38,058 bases of DNA from DATBFX01 sp036558305 (GCA_036558305.1 DATBFX010000389.1:1-38058), one strand, 5' to 3'; positions 16,356 to 25,000 are shown, counted from the stretch's first letter. Notes: generated from the sequence alone by a model not told the origin. Made by a program: numbers and translations.

Positions 16356-17045
16356 GTGGAAGGGGACATGCGGGAATTCCCGCTGGCGGAGATCCTGCAA
16401 TTCATCTCGCTCGGTTCGCGAACCGGGGTGTTGGAGATCGTTCGGCGAGACGGCGTCTACGGCGTCATCTTTACGTCCGGGACGATCACCGGTCTCACCG
16501 CCGACGGCTGGACGCTGGCCCAGGAACTCCGCGACTCGAACTTGCTCCCACCCGAGGTCCTGACCGGGCTCCTCTCCGTCAACACCACGATCCAGGACTT
16601 GCGCGCGGCGATCCTCACCGGCGGCTACATGACCGCCGACGAATGGACCGCCTTCGTCTCCCGTCAGGTCGAACGTCTCCTCTATTCGCTGTTCGACGTC
16701 CGCGACGGTCGCTTCCGCTTTCGCCAGTCCGCCACCGGCGATGGCCAATGGTTGCCCGTTCGCGTTTCGGCCGACCGCGCCGTGCTCGAAGGGACCCGCT
16801 GGAGCGAGACCTGGGCCCGTGCGGCCGAGACCATCCCCTCCCGGCAGACGCGGTTCGAACGCACCGGTTCGGTCCCCCGCCAGTCCGTTCGGGTCAGCCC
16901 GACGCAGTGGCGGGTTTACGTCGCCTGCGCCGAGACGGGCAATCTGATGCAACTTGCCGCGCGTTCGGTGCTGGCCGAGGTCGAGGTCATCGAGTCTCTC
17001 CAATTCCTGATGAGCTGCGGTCTCCTCCGCCGCGTCGACGCCTGA
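16356..17045 (+). CDS. DUF4388 domain protein (PatA-like regulator)
   Basis: A 229-residue protein whose N-terminal half is a DUF4388 domain (GDMREFPLAEILQFISLGSR, GVYGVIFTSGTITG). This domain is found in gliding-motility and PatA-type signalling proteins, often beside two-component systems. The C-terminal half (TQWRVYVACAETGNLMQLA) resembles the winged-helix-like tail of these proteins. I chose GTG 16356 because family members begin a few residues before the G-D-hydrophobic-REF motif; ATG 16281 and ATG 16296 are longer alternatives. It lies upstream of a histidine kinase and response regulator, but a promoter-like sequence separates them. Confidence 0.75.
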   Translation: MEGDMREFPLAEILQFISLGSRTGVLEIVRRDGVYGVIFTSGTITGLTADGWTLAQELRDSNLLPPEVLTGLLSVNTTIQDLRAAILTGGYMTADEWTAFVSRQVERLLYSLFDVRDGRFRFRQSATGDGQWLPVRVSADRAVLEGTRWSETWARAAETIPSRQTRFERTGSVPRQSVRVSPTQWRVYVACAETGNLMQLAARSVLAEVEVIESLQFLMSCGLLRRVDA

Positions 17046-17060
17046 GGCCCCGCGGCGCAA

Positions 17061-17089
17061 TTGTTCCGACGGTACCGTGTCCGTATACT
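17061..17089 (+). promoter_or_regulatory. Candidate promoter of the two-component operon
   Basis: TTGTTC (17061-17066) and TATACT (17084-17089) with a 17-base spacer. It resembles the mnmG promoter (TTGTCC / TATACT). It would start transcription near 17096, about 105 bases before the kinase gene. Confidence 0.55.
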
Positions 17090-17202
17090 GACCATGACGT
17101 ACCGAAGTTAGTACATTCGGGTCACCGCGAAGCCCACCTTTGGCCCGCTTCCCGCGCTACGCTGAACGAAACCAGTGCCGCTCTCCCCGAAGGCGCTGAT
17201 GC

Positions 17203-18324
17203 GTGCGGATCGACGTCGTGTCGGGAGTCAAGAGAATCGTGGATCCTCGCGCAACGACCTCAGCGGTCGACAAGCTGGCCGCCCTCCTCGACGAGGCGAG
17301 GCGCGAGCTTTCCTCGACGGAGGCCCGGATCGGCCAGTTGCTGGAACGAGCCAGCGAAATCGCGGCGGTGGCCGCCCAGGAACAGACAGAACTCCAACGC
17401 TTCCTCGAGGAGTTTGCGCTCGAACCGACCGTCTACAATCGGCAGCCGCGCGTCGATCGCGGGACCGGTCCCCTCTTCGACATCGACGCCATGCGCGCTG
17501 GGGCCCAGGACCTGGCTGCCGAAGTCGCGCGCTCCGTCGCGCTGCGTGGCAATCTTTCCAGCGTCGTCCAGATGATCCAGCTCAGTCAGGACCAACTGTC
17601 CCAGGACCACGCGTTCTATTCGGTCCAGGAGACGGCCGACATCCGCCTGCAACAGGCGATGAACTCGGCCCGCGAGGACGAACGCCGGCGCCTCGCCCGC
17701 GAAATCCACGACGGGCCGGCCCAGGTCCTCACCAACGCCATCTACGCCATCCAGATCGCCGAACAGGTCGCGCGACGGGCGCCCGATCAGGTCGCCGAGG
17801 AACTCTCGCGCGTCCGCGACCTCCTCAAAGACGGCGTGACCGAAATCCGCCGCTTCATGTTCGACCTGCGACCGACCATGCTCCAAGACCACGGTCTCTC
17901 GCCGACGCTGCGTCGCTACGTCGAAGACTACAATCGCTTCTTTGCCAAGCGCATCCAACTGAAGGTGGCCGAGCCGCTTCCGGCCTTGACACCGGAGCAA
18001 GAATTAACGATCTTCCGCATCGTCCAGGAGGCATTGCAGAACGTCCACAAACACGCCGGAGTCGATGCCAGCGCGTCGATTGCGCTCAGTCATGAGGAGG
18101 CCTGGCTCAATCTGGTGATCGCCGACACCGGCCGCGGTTTCGACCCGAAGGGGGTCGTCGCGCGGCCGGGAACCGGTGCCGGTCTGCCGGGGATGCGCGA
18201 ACGCGCTAAACTCGCCGGAGCCGATTTGGTCGTTACCAGCGCCATCGGCGCCGGGACGACGATCGAATTGCGGATGCGCCTTCGCGGCCAGACGGGCTCG
18301 CTCGGCACCGCGACGTTGCAGTGA
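17203..18324 (+). CDS. Cytoplasmic sensor histidine kinase, DegS/NarL-partner type
   Basis: A 373-residue kinase without membrane segments. The N-terminal 150 residues are long helices like the DegS sensor domain (SSTEARIGQLLERASEI...). The HisKA_3 box is EDERRRLAREIHDGPAQ with phosphorylated His at about 169. The HATPase domain has N-box EALQNVHKHA, G1 DTGRGFD and G2 GAGLPGM. It should phosphorylate the NarL-type regulator 16 bases downstream. GTG 17203 begins the frame; GTG 17218 or GTG 17239 (MDPRATTSAV) may be the true start. The input signal is unknown; being soluble, it probably senses a cytoplasmic cue or a partner such as the upstream DUF4388 protein. Confidence 0.92.
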   Translation: MRIDVVSGVKRIVDPRATTSAVDKLAALLDEARRELSSTEARIGQLLERASEIAAVAAQEQTELQRFLEEFALEPTVYNRQPRVDRGTGPLFDIDAMRAGAQDLAAEVARSVALRGNLSSVVQMIQLSQDQLSQDHAFYSVQETADIRLQQAMNSAREDERRRLAREIHDGPAQVLTNAIYAIQIAEQVARRAPDQVAEELSRVRDLLKDGVTEIRRFMFDLRPTMLQDHGLSPTLRRYVEDYNRFFAKRIQLKVAEPLPALTPEQELTIFRIVQEALQNVHKHAGVDASASIALSHEEAWLNLVIADTGRGFDPKGVVARPGTGAGLPGMRERAKLAGADLVVTSAIGAGTTIELRMRLRGQTGSLGTATLQ

Positions 18325-18340
18325 ACTGAGGGGGAAAACC

Positions 18341-19042
18341 GTGAATCGCATCCAGGTCTTGATCGTCGACGATCACCCGCTCTTCCGGCGCGGCGTCCGG
18401 TGGAGTCTGGAAGCCGAGACCGACATCCTCGTCGTCGGCGAGGCCGGCGACGGCCAGACCGCCGTCCAGATGGCGGACATGCTCGTCCCCGACGTCGTCT
18501 TGATCGACATCAACATGCCCCAGATGAGCGGGCTCGAAGTGACGCGCATCCTCAAGCGCCGCCACCCCCAAACCGGCGTCATCATCCTGACGATGCACGA
18601 GGACGACGAGCAACTCTTCCACGCGATCCGCGTCGGCGCCGCCGCCTACTGCACCAAGGACGTCGAGGCCGAGGAGATCGTCAAGCTCATTCGGCGCGTC
18701 GCCCGCGGCGAATATCTGATCAACGAGAACGTGCTGTCCCGCCCCTTTGTTGCCTCCCGCGTCCTCGATCAGTTCCGCGAACTCTCGCAAATGGAGCAGG
18801 CCACCGACGGCGTCTTCTCCCCGCTCACCCCGCGTGAGGTGGAGATCCTCGACTGTGTCGCCCAGGGCAACAGCAACAAGGAGATCGCCCGCATCCTCAA
18901 CATCTCCGATCAAACCGTCAAGAACCACATCACGTCGATCCTCCGCAAACTCGCCGTCAACGACCGCACCCAGGCCGTCATCTATGCCCTGCGCCACGGC
19001 TGGATTCGTTTGAACGAAGAAGCCGCCCAGGAAGCCCGGTAA
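18341..19042 (+). CDS. NarL/LuxR-type response regulator
   Basis: A 233-residue transcription factor. Its receiver domain has the acidic pair D10-D11, phospho-acceptor D56 (VVLIDINMP), Thr in ILTMHEDD and Lys in AAYCTKD. The LuxR-type helix-turn-helix at the C-terminus reads LTPREVEILDCVAQGNSNKEI ending TVKNHITSILRKL. A linker of about 35 residues containing FRELSQMEQATDG separates the domains. The start is GTG 18341 after GGGGGAAAA; the frame extends upstream into the kinase gene but that is not coding. It is partner of the preceding kinase. Targets are unknown. Confidence 0.95.
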   Translation: MNRIQVLIVDDHPLFRRGVRWSLEAETDILVVGEAGDGQTAVQMADMLVPDVVLIDINMPQMSGLEVTRILKRRHPQTGVIILTMHEDDEQLFHAIRVGAAAYCTKDVEAEEIVKLIRRVARGEYLINENVLSRPFVASRVLDQFRELSQMEQATDGVFSPLTPREVEILDCVAQGNSNKEIARILNISDQTVKNHITSILRKLAVNDRTQAVIYALRHGWIRLNEEAAQEAR

Positions 19043-19178
19043 GCCGCTCGTTCCCTACGTCACTCCCGGCCCTACGGCGCGTTGCAAAGGAGTCGGTTCC
19101 GCCCCTCCAGGACGACGTTGTCCGACTTTTCTGGGATGCTCTCCTGGTGGTGCCACCTCGAACCGTGCGTGCCATGCC

Positions 19179-20900
19179 CTACCGCCTCGCGAACTGGCGT
19201 TCAAGCTCGCCCTGCGTCAGGTGCAGCATCGTCGGCCGGCCATGACCGCAGGCCCGCGGATGGCGCGTCCGCTCCAATTGGGCGACCAACTCGCGCATCT
19301 CGGGTAGCGACAACGCCTGGCCCGCCCGGATCGAGGTGTGGCAGGCGGCGCTGATCGCGACCGAATCGAGCCACGACCCGCCGGCGCCGCCGTCTGCCAA
19401 TTCGCGCAGGATCAGCTTGAACCGGTCCGCCACGTCTACCCCACGCACGATTGCCGGCACCGCCCTAATCACGACCGCACCCTCGCCGAACGCCTCCGTC
19501 TCGAACCCGATCTGCCGAAGCTCGTCTGTCGATCTTTCGAACACGGCCAACTCGTCCGGCGAGAGATCGATCACCAACGGGTCGAGGAGCGATTGTCGAT
19601 CCACCGATTGCTCGGCGAGCTGCCCGAGGATCTTTTCGTACATGACCCGCTCGTGCGCCGCGTGCTGATCGATCAGATACAGGCCCTCCGGTCCCTCCGC
19701 GATGATGTACATCGAGGCCACCTGACCCAAGACCCGCAGGATCGGCAAACCGGAGGGGTGTGACTCTGGTCCCTTGGCGACCCCGTTTTCCTTCGGTTCA
19801 GACCCGACATCATTGTGCGGAACCGGCACGATCGGGATCGCCGTCTGACGCTCCGCCGATGCGGCCGGCAAGAACGAGACGCGCGGCAATTCGTCCCGCG
19901 GCGCCCGCGCCAGGGCGGCGTGCGCCGACCGCTGGACGGCTCGACAGACTGCCCGCTCGTCTACGAACTTGACCTCGGCCTTGGTCGGATGGACGTTGAC
20001 GTCGACCGCGGTCGGCTCGACCGCAATCTGGATCAACGCCAAGGGGTGTCGACCGACCATCAACAGACTGTGGTACGCCTCCTCCAGCGCGAACGCCAAC
20101 GCCCGATTTTGAATCCACCGGCCATTGACGAAGAAGACGAGCCCTTGCCGATGCGACCGCGTCAACGTCGGCGCGCCGATCCACCCCGCGACGTTCACAC
20201 CTGGTATCGCGGCGCTCGGTTCGAGCGGCTCCAACGGAATCGCCGCTGCTCCGACGTCCAAACCGAGCGCGCCGGCCGCGGCCGCAATCGCCTCCCCCCC
20301 ACCGTCGGTCGTGAAAACCCGGCGACCGTCGATCGTGAACGAAAACGCGACGCTCGGGTAGGCCGCCGCGTACGCTTCGACCGCCCGTCCGATGTAACCC
20401 GACTCCGTCGCCGCCAGACGAAGGAACTTGCGCCGCGCCGGTACGTTGCCGAAGAGGTCGCGCACGGTCACGGTCGTCCCGATCGGCGCGGCGATGGGTT
20501 GCGGCGCGCAGGCATTGCCGAACTCGACCTGCATCAGCGCCCCGGTCGCGGCGTTTTGCGCCCTCGTGCGGATCGTCAGTGAGGAGACCGCGCCGATGCT
20601 CGGTAGCGCTTCGCCGCGGAACCCGAGCGTGCTCAAGCGATCGAGATCGTCGAACGTGGTGAGCTTGGACGTCGCGTGCCGCTGCACCGCCAGCGGCAAT
20701 TCCGCCAACGGGATACCGCGCCCGTCGTCGGCGACTTCGATCAGGTCGATACCGCCACCCGCGATCTCGACCCGAATCCGCGTCGCGCCGGCATCGAGCG
20801 CGTTTTCCAGCAACTCTTTCGCCGCCGACGCCGGTCGCTCAACGACCTCGCCGGCCGCGATCTTGCCGATGGTGTCGTGGGCAAGCAGTCGGATGCTCAT
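19179..20900 (-). CDS. mutL: DNA mismatch repair protein MutL (endonuclease type)
   Basis: A 573-residue GHKL ATPase that couples mismatch recognition to strand incision. The N-terminal ATPase motifs are ELLENALDAGAT (Glu/Asn), DDGRGI, HATSK and TLGFRGEAL. The C-terminal domain has the nicking-endonuclease metal motif DQHAAHERVMYEK plus ACHTSIRAGQ and CGHGRPT, so this MutL can nick DNA itself and needs no MutH. The linker is shorter than in E. coli. ATG at 20900. It lies 76 bases after mpg on the same strand as valS and is probably co-transcribed with them; mutS is not in the window. Confidence 0.97.
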   Translation of the reverse strand: MSIRLLAHDTIGKIAAGEVVERPASAAKELLENALDAGATRIRVEIAGGGIDLIEVADDGRGIPLAELPLAVQRHATSKLTTFDDLDRLSTLGFRGEALPSIGAVSSLTIRTRAQNAATGALMQVEFGNACAPQPIAAPIGTTVTVRDLFGNVPARRKFLRLAATESGYIGRAVEAYAAAYPSVAFSFTIDGRRVFTTDGGGEAIAAAAGALGLDVGAAAIPLEPLEPSAAIPGVNVAGWIGAPTLTRSHRQGLVFFVNGRWIQNRALAFALEEAYHSLLMVGRHPLALIQIAVEPTAVDVNVHPTKAEVKFVDERAVCRAVQRSAHAALARAPRDELPRVSFLPAASAERQTAIPIVPVPHNDVGSEPKENGVAKGPESHPSGLPILRVLGQVASMYIIAEGPEGLYLIDQHAAHERVMYEKILGQLAEQSVDRQSLLDPLVIDLSPDELAVFERSTDELRQIGFETEAFGEGAVVIRAVPAIVRGVDVADRFKLILRELADGGAGGSWLDSVAISAACHTSIRAGQALSLPEMRELVAQLERTRHPRACGHGRPTMLHLTQGELERQFARR

Positions 20901-20976
20901 CGAGCGGTTGGACGTCCCGCGGCGGAGCGAACGGGCTGAGCGACGTTGCGACAGATGCTACCACCTCACCGGCTCA

Positions 20977-21591
20977 TCACGGCAGCACAACCGTTCCCCG
21001 CCGATGCACCGAGACAAAAGGACTGTCCGTTTCGAAGAACCGCCAGGGCGCCTCGACCGCCTTGCTGATCCCGATGCGACGACTCGCCGACACCGAGACC
21101 GGTCCCGCACCGTGGCCGATCCAGAGACGATCACTCGCGGTGACATCCACGCCGTGGTCGTCGAGGGCGATCCCCAACGCCTGGCAGAGTCGACCCGGCC
21201 CGGAACACAGAAGCCGCTTATCTTCGATTCCCCGCCGCGCCCGCATCACCTCGAGACCCGCGATCGGTTCGAGTGCCCGAATCAGCACCGCACCCGCCAC
21301 TCCCTCCGGCTCGGTGACCACGTTGAGCATCGCGTGCAACCCCATCGACCGGTAGACGTAGGCGATTCCCGGCGGTCCGAACATCGCCAGCACTCGGCCC
21401 CGCCTCAAACGCGCCGCGTGCGAGGCCAGGTCTGACGAATCGAGGTACCCTTCGACCTCGACGATCCTCCCGCTCGCCTCGCCGCCGGTCAACGATGTCT
21501 GGACCACGCAGCCGAGGAGCGAGCGCGCCACCTCCAGCGTCGGTCGCGCGAAGAATTCCCGGTTCAGCCGCGTCCGCGCTTCAGCCGCCAA
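20977..21591 (-). CDS. mpg: DNA-3-methyladenine glycosylase (AAG/Mpg family)
   Basis: A 204-residue monofunctional glycosylase removing alkylated purines and hypoxanthine from DNA. Family segments are ARSLLGCVVQT, GRIVEVEGYLDSSDLASHA (catalytic Glu), MFGPPGIAYVYRSMGLHAMLNV and CSGPGRLCQALGI. The only start that gives the normal length is TTG at 21591-21589, which overlaps the end of valS by 11 bases; the open frame upstream is shadow of valS. The overlap implies translational coupling to valS and co-transcription under the T-box. Confidence 0.93.
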   Translation of the reverse strand: MAAEARTRLNREFFARPTLEVARSLLGCVVQTSLTGGEASGRIVEVEGYLDSSDLASHAARLRRGRVLAMFGPPGIAYVYRSMGLHAMLNVVTEPEGVAGAVLIRALEPIAGLEVMRARRGIEDKRLLCSGPGRLCQALGIALDDHGVDVTASDRLWIGHGAGPVSVSASRRIGISKAVEAPWRFFETDSPFVSVHRRGTVVLP

Positions 21592-24283
21592 TCTCGTCCA
21601 ACCGCCGGCGCAGGACCTCGATCTTCTCCGTCGCCAGCGCGAGCTTTTGCCGCACGCCGTCGACGACGTGCTCAGGCGCCTTCGCGACGAATCCTTCGTT
21701 CGCCAACTGCCCCGAGAGTCGGATCTGCTCGCCCTTCGCCACGTCGAGTTCCCGCCGCAGTCGCGCCCGCTCGACCTCGAGATCGACCAGCCCCGCCAGC
21801 GGCAGCACCGCGACGACGTCCGAAGCCACCGCCACGATCGCCTGCTCCGTCGCCTCGGCAGCGCCGTCGGCGAATCGCAACTGATCGTCCGCGATCCTCG
21901 CCAGGAATCCGATCTCTCGGCGTGCAGCCTGAAACGCCGGTCTCCGCTCGCCCGCGTACACGTCGGCCGCGATCCACCGTCCGGGTTCCACGTTCGCCTC
22001 GGCCCGCGCATTGCGGATCTTGGTCACCAGGTCCATCAGCACCGACCAATCCGCTTCGGCAGTCCGGTCTCGCTTGGCCGCTTCCGGCCACGGCGCCACG
22101 ATCAGCGCATCACCGGCATGCGGCAGGACCTGCCAGAGCGCCTCCGTCGCGAATGGCATGAACGGGTGGAGCAGGCGCGTGGTTCGCTCCAGGAGGTACG
22201 CCAGAGTCTGGGCGACCGGCTGCCGTTCCAACTCCGTCCCGCGGAGGCGGACTTTCACCGCCTCGATGTACCAGTCGCACAACTCCGACCAGACGAAATC
22301 GCGCAACTGCCGCCCCGCCTCGCCGTACAGGTGGTTTCCGAGGAGTTGGGAAACTTCGCCGGTGATCCAATCGAGCCGGCTCAGGATCCAGCGATCCGCC
22401 AGCGCCAGATCGGCACTCGGTCGCACCGGACCATCCGTCCCGATCTCGATACCCGCCTCGCCGATCGGTCGCAATGCGAACCGTGTGGCATTCCACAGCT
22501 TATTGACAAAATTCCGGCTCGACTCCACCAACTGCATGCTCAACCGCATGTCGAGTCCCGGCGAGCCCTGCGTCACGAGCGCGAAGCGAAGCGCGTCCGC
22601 CCCGTACTCCCGCGTGATCTCGGTCGGATCGAGCACGTTGCCCTTGGTTTTGCTCATCTTGGCGCCTACCGCATCGCGGACGGTGCCGTGGAGGTAGACG
22701 GTATGAAACGGCAATTCTCCCATCACTTCCAGTCCGAAGAAGACCATCCGCGCCACCCAGAAGAAGAGAATCTCGTAGCCCGTCTCCATCACCGACGACG
22801 GGTAAAACCGCTGGAGTTCCCGCGTCTCCGCCGGCCACCCCAACGTCGAAAAGGGCCACAACCCCGAGCTGAACCAGGTGTCGAGCACGTCCGGATCTTG
22901 TTCGACGTGCCCCCCACAGACCGGACACGCCAGCAGCGTCTCTTCCTCCGTCACGATCGTCTCGCCGCACCCCCGGCAATACCAAACGGGAATCCGATGC
23001 CCCCACCAAAGTTGCCGCGAGATGCACCAATCGTGGATGTTCTCCAACCAATTCAGGTAAACGCCTTTGAACCGCTCCGGCACGAACGCCAGCCGTCCGT
23101 CCTTCGCCACCGCAATCGCCGGTGCCGCCAACGGTGCCATCTCGACGAACCACTGCGTGCTCAACATCGGCTGCACGACGGTATTACACCGCTCGCAATG
23201 CCCCACCGCGTGCGCGTGCGGTTCCACCTTGACGAGCGCCCCATCGGTTTCCAGGCGAGCAACGACCGCCGTCCGGGCCTCATCGACCGGCAGCCCCGCG
23301 AACGGCCCCGCCTCCGCGTTCATCGTCCCGTCGAGGTTCAGCACGTTCAGGAATGGCAACCCGTGTCGTTTTCCGATCTCGAAGTCGTTCGGGTCGTGCG
23401 CCGGTGTCACCTTCACGGCCCCCGTCCCGAACGACGAATCGACGGCCTCATCCGCCACAACCGGGATCAACCGCCCGAGAATCGGCAACCGCACCTGCTT
23501 GCCGATCAAGTGCCGATACCGTTCGTCCCCCGGGTGCACCGCCACTCCGGTATCGCCGAGCATCGTCTCCGGCCTCGTCGTCGCTACGACGATCGCTTCG
23601 GTCGCGTCTGTCCGGGGGTACCCTTTGGGTCCCGTCCGTCCATCTTCGGCGACCGAATAGGCGATATGCCAGAGATTACCGTTCTCCTCACGATGGATGA
23701 CTTCCAGATCGGAGAGCGCCGTCATGCAGCGCGGGCACCACGAGATCAAGCGCTCACCCCGATAGATCAACCCCTTGTCGTAGAGCCCCTTGAAAACCTT
23801 CCGCACGGCCGCCGACGGTCCAGGATCCATGGTGAAGACAAACCGCGACCAGTCGCACGACGCCCCCAGAATCCGCATCTGCTCGCGAATTCGCCCGCGT
23901 GTGCTGTCCATGTACGTCCAGACCCGTTCCAAGAATTCGTCGCGCCCCAGGTCGTGCCTGGTCAGCCCTTCGGCCGCCAGCATCTTCTCGACCACCCATT
24001 GCCCGCCGATGCCCGCGTGATCCGCTCCCGGCACCCAGAGCGCCGGGTCCCCCATCATCCGATGCCACCGGATCATGATGTCCTGGAGCGCCACGAACAG
24101 CGCATGTCCGATGTGCAACTCGCCCGTCACGTTGGGCGGCGGCATGATCACGACGAACGGCGCCCGATCCTCCCGTTCGTTCGGCGCGAAGTACCCCGCC
24201 TCATCCCACCGATCGTACAGACCGCGCTCCACCTCCGCCGGATCGAATGCGGGCGCCAGTTGCCGCTCGATTTCCGCCACCAT
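21581..24283 (-). CDS. valS: Valyl-tRNA synthetase
   Basis: A 900-residue class I synthetase charging tRNA-Val. HIGH appears as PNVTGELHIGHAL, and KMSKS as AKMSKTKGNVLDP. The editing (CP1) domain lies between (TRPETMLGDTGVAVHP, PAHDPNDFEIGKRHG). A zinc-type segment CRGCGETIV...CPVCGG and the tRNA-anticodon domain follow, and the C-terminus is the ValRS coiled coil (LEVERARLRRELDVAKGEQ). ATG at 24283 follows GGAGG five bases upstream. It is controlled by a T-box leader with a Val specifier about 95-370 bases upstream. It overlaps mpg downstream. Confidence 0.98.
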   Translation of the reverse strand: MVAEIERQLAPAFDPAEVERGLYDRWDEAGYFAPNEREDRAPFVVIMPPPNVTGELHIGHALFVALQDIMIRWHRMMGDPALWVPGADHAGIGGQWVVEKMLAAEGLTRHDLGRDEFLERVWTYMDSTRGRIREQMRILGASCDWSRFVFTMDPGPSAAVRKVFKGLYDKGLIYRGERLISWCPRCMTALSDLEVIHREENGNLWHIAYSVAEDGRTGPKGYPRTDATEAIVVATTRPETMLGDTGVAVHPGDERYRHLIGKQVRLPILGRLIPVVADEAVDSSFGTGAVKVTPAHDPNDFEIGKRHGLPFLNVLNLDGTMNAEAGPFAGLPVDEARTAVVARLETDGALVKVEPHAHAVGHCERCNTVVQPMLSTQWFVEMAPLAAPAIAVAKDGRLAFVPERFKGVYLNWLENIHDWCISRQLWWGHRIPVWYCRGCGETIVTEEETLLACPVCGGHVEQDPDVLDTWFSSGLWPFSTLGWPAETRELQRFYPSSVMETGYEILFFWVARMVFFGLEVMGELPFHTVYLHGTVRDAVGAKMSKTKGNVLDPTEITREYGADALRFALVTQGSPGLDMRLSMQLVESSRNFVNKLWNATRFALRPIGEAGIEIGTDGPVRPSADLALADRWILSRLDWITGEVSQLLGNHLYGEAGRQLRDFVWSELCDWYIEAVKVRLRGTELERQPVAQTLAYLLERTTRLLHPFMPFATEALWQVLPHAGDALIVAPWPEAAKRDRTAEADWSVLMDLVTKIRNARAEANVEPGRWIAADVYAGERRPAFQAARREIGFLARIADDQLRFADGAAEATEQAIVAVASDVVAVLPLAGLVDLEVERARLRRELDVAKGEQIRLSGQLANEGFVAKAPEHVVDGVRQKLALATEKIEVLRRRLDEIGG

Positions 24284-24343
24284 CTCATCCTCCAGGAAAC
24301 CGGGGAGGAGTGAGGCGCAAGGCCCAGGGATCCGTTGACTCGG

Positions 24344-24364
24344 TCCTCAGTCCTCAGTCCTCAG
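24344..24364 (-). repeat. Three tandem copies of a 7-base unit in the valS leader
   Basis: Plus-strand TCCTCAG repeats exactly three times (24344-24350, 24351-24357, 24358-24364), with a partial fourth copy. It lies after the T-box terminator and before the valS start, in the part transcribed only on readthrough. Confidence 0.8.
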
Positions 24365-24375
24365 TCCCAAATACA

Positions 24376-24412
24376 AAACGCCCGCCGTTGCGCTCTGGGC
24401 GCAAGGACGGGC
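24376..24412 (-). terminator. T-box intrinsic terminator of valS
   Basis: Read on the minus strand: a 14-bp stem (24412-24399 with 24393-24380, one mismatch and one wobble) around a 5-base loop, directly followed by TTTT. It immediately follows the T-box sequence, as expected for the terminator that competes with the antiterminator. Confidence 0.9.
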
Positions 24413-24651
24413 AACCCGCGGTACCACCTTGCTTCGACGACCCCGCCCGGAGGCATGGCGACCGCCGCACTCGGGCGCGCTATCGGGCGCTAACCGGGCG
24501 AGCCTACCCGCGACACCAATGATCGCTTCGACCCACCACCTCGCGAGCGACTTCGGCGGTCGGATTGCCGTCCGGGACTCTCAATCGGCGATCCCGTTCC
24601 CTGTCGGTTCCGCGTCCGCCTACTCCTCTCGGTCGTCGGCGACTGTGTGGG
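24376..24651 (-). promoter_or_regulatory. T-box riboswitch (Val specifier GTC) controlling valS
   Basis: Read on the minus strand. The T-box core AAGGTGGTACCGCG lies at 24430-24417. Stem I shows the loop-E pair: AGTA (24624-24621) followed by GGCGG, and on the other side CCGCC (24559-24555) followed by GAA (24554-24552). Right after GAA comes GTC (24551-24549), a valine codon in the specifier position, flanked by pairing CGAG/CTCG. Uncharged tRNA-Val (anticodon GAC) would pair with GTC and, through its NCCA end, stabilise the antiterminator. Specifier, T-box and downstream gene agree. Confidence 0.93.
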
Positions 24652-24681
24652 ATTCTCGCACCGCCCTGTACGTTCTGTCAA
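24652..24681 (-). promoter_or_regulatory. Promoter of the T-box leader / valS operon
   Basis: Read on the minus strand, a perfect TTGACA (24681-24676), an 18-base spacer and GAGAAT (24657-24652) as a -10. The -35 is perfect, the -10 weaker. Its -35 lies within a palindrome shared with the divergent promoter. Confidence 0.6.
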
Positions 24682-24698
24682 CTTGCCGAGTTGACAGA
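24674..24698. promoter_or_regulatory. Palindrome carrying both divergent -35 boxes
   Basis: Arms TCTGTCAACT (24674-24683) and AGTTGACAGA (24689-24698) with a 5-base centre. Each arm contains the TTGACA box of one of the two back-to-back promoters. It could be an operator, or simply two strong -35 boxes placed symmetrically. Confidence 0.6.
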
Positions 24699-24720
24699 GT
24701 TGCCGTGCGATCGCTATAGT
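24691..24720 (+). promoter_or_regulatory. Promoter of the ABC importer genes
   Basis: TTGACA (24691-24696), 18-base spacer, TATAGT (24715-24720): close to sigma-70 consensus. Transcription would start at about 24727, leaving a leader of about 274 bases before the binding-protein gene. That leader contains a 14-base palindrome TCCGATCGATCGGA (24784-24797) and an 11-base inverted repeat, 24825-24835 with 24895-24905. Confidence 0.75.
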
Positions 24721-25000
24721 CAATCGTGCGTAGTCCATGGTACTTTTCGGAGACGGTGATTGTCGGTGCAGACATTCGCTTGCTCCGATCGATCGGATAG
24801 CCAATCGAACGCGGGGAAAACTCAGGGATTCGGGACGCAACAGCGCCGTTCGCACCGAACTCGCATGACCCATCGATTCGGCCCGCCTGCTCCCTCCCGA
24901 ATCCCGACCGTCCACCAAGCGTGATGACTCCTGAACCTGACGTCCTCTCCGACGGTCGGATGAGGTAGGCGCGACGTAGCGCACGCGGAGGGAGTAGAAC

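Noticed and set aside
21647..24313. 888-residue open frame antisense to valS
   Set aside because: Arg/His/Pro-rich composition and no domain; a GC-rich codon-bias shadow of valS.
24344..24364. Short tandem repeat considered as a CRISPR or VNTR array
   Set aside because: Three 7-base units with no spacers; only a microrepeat.
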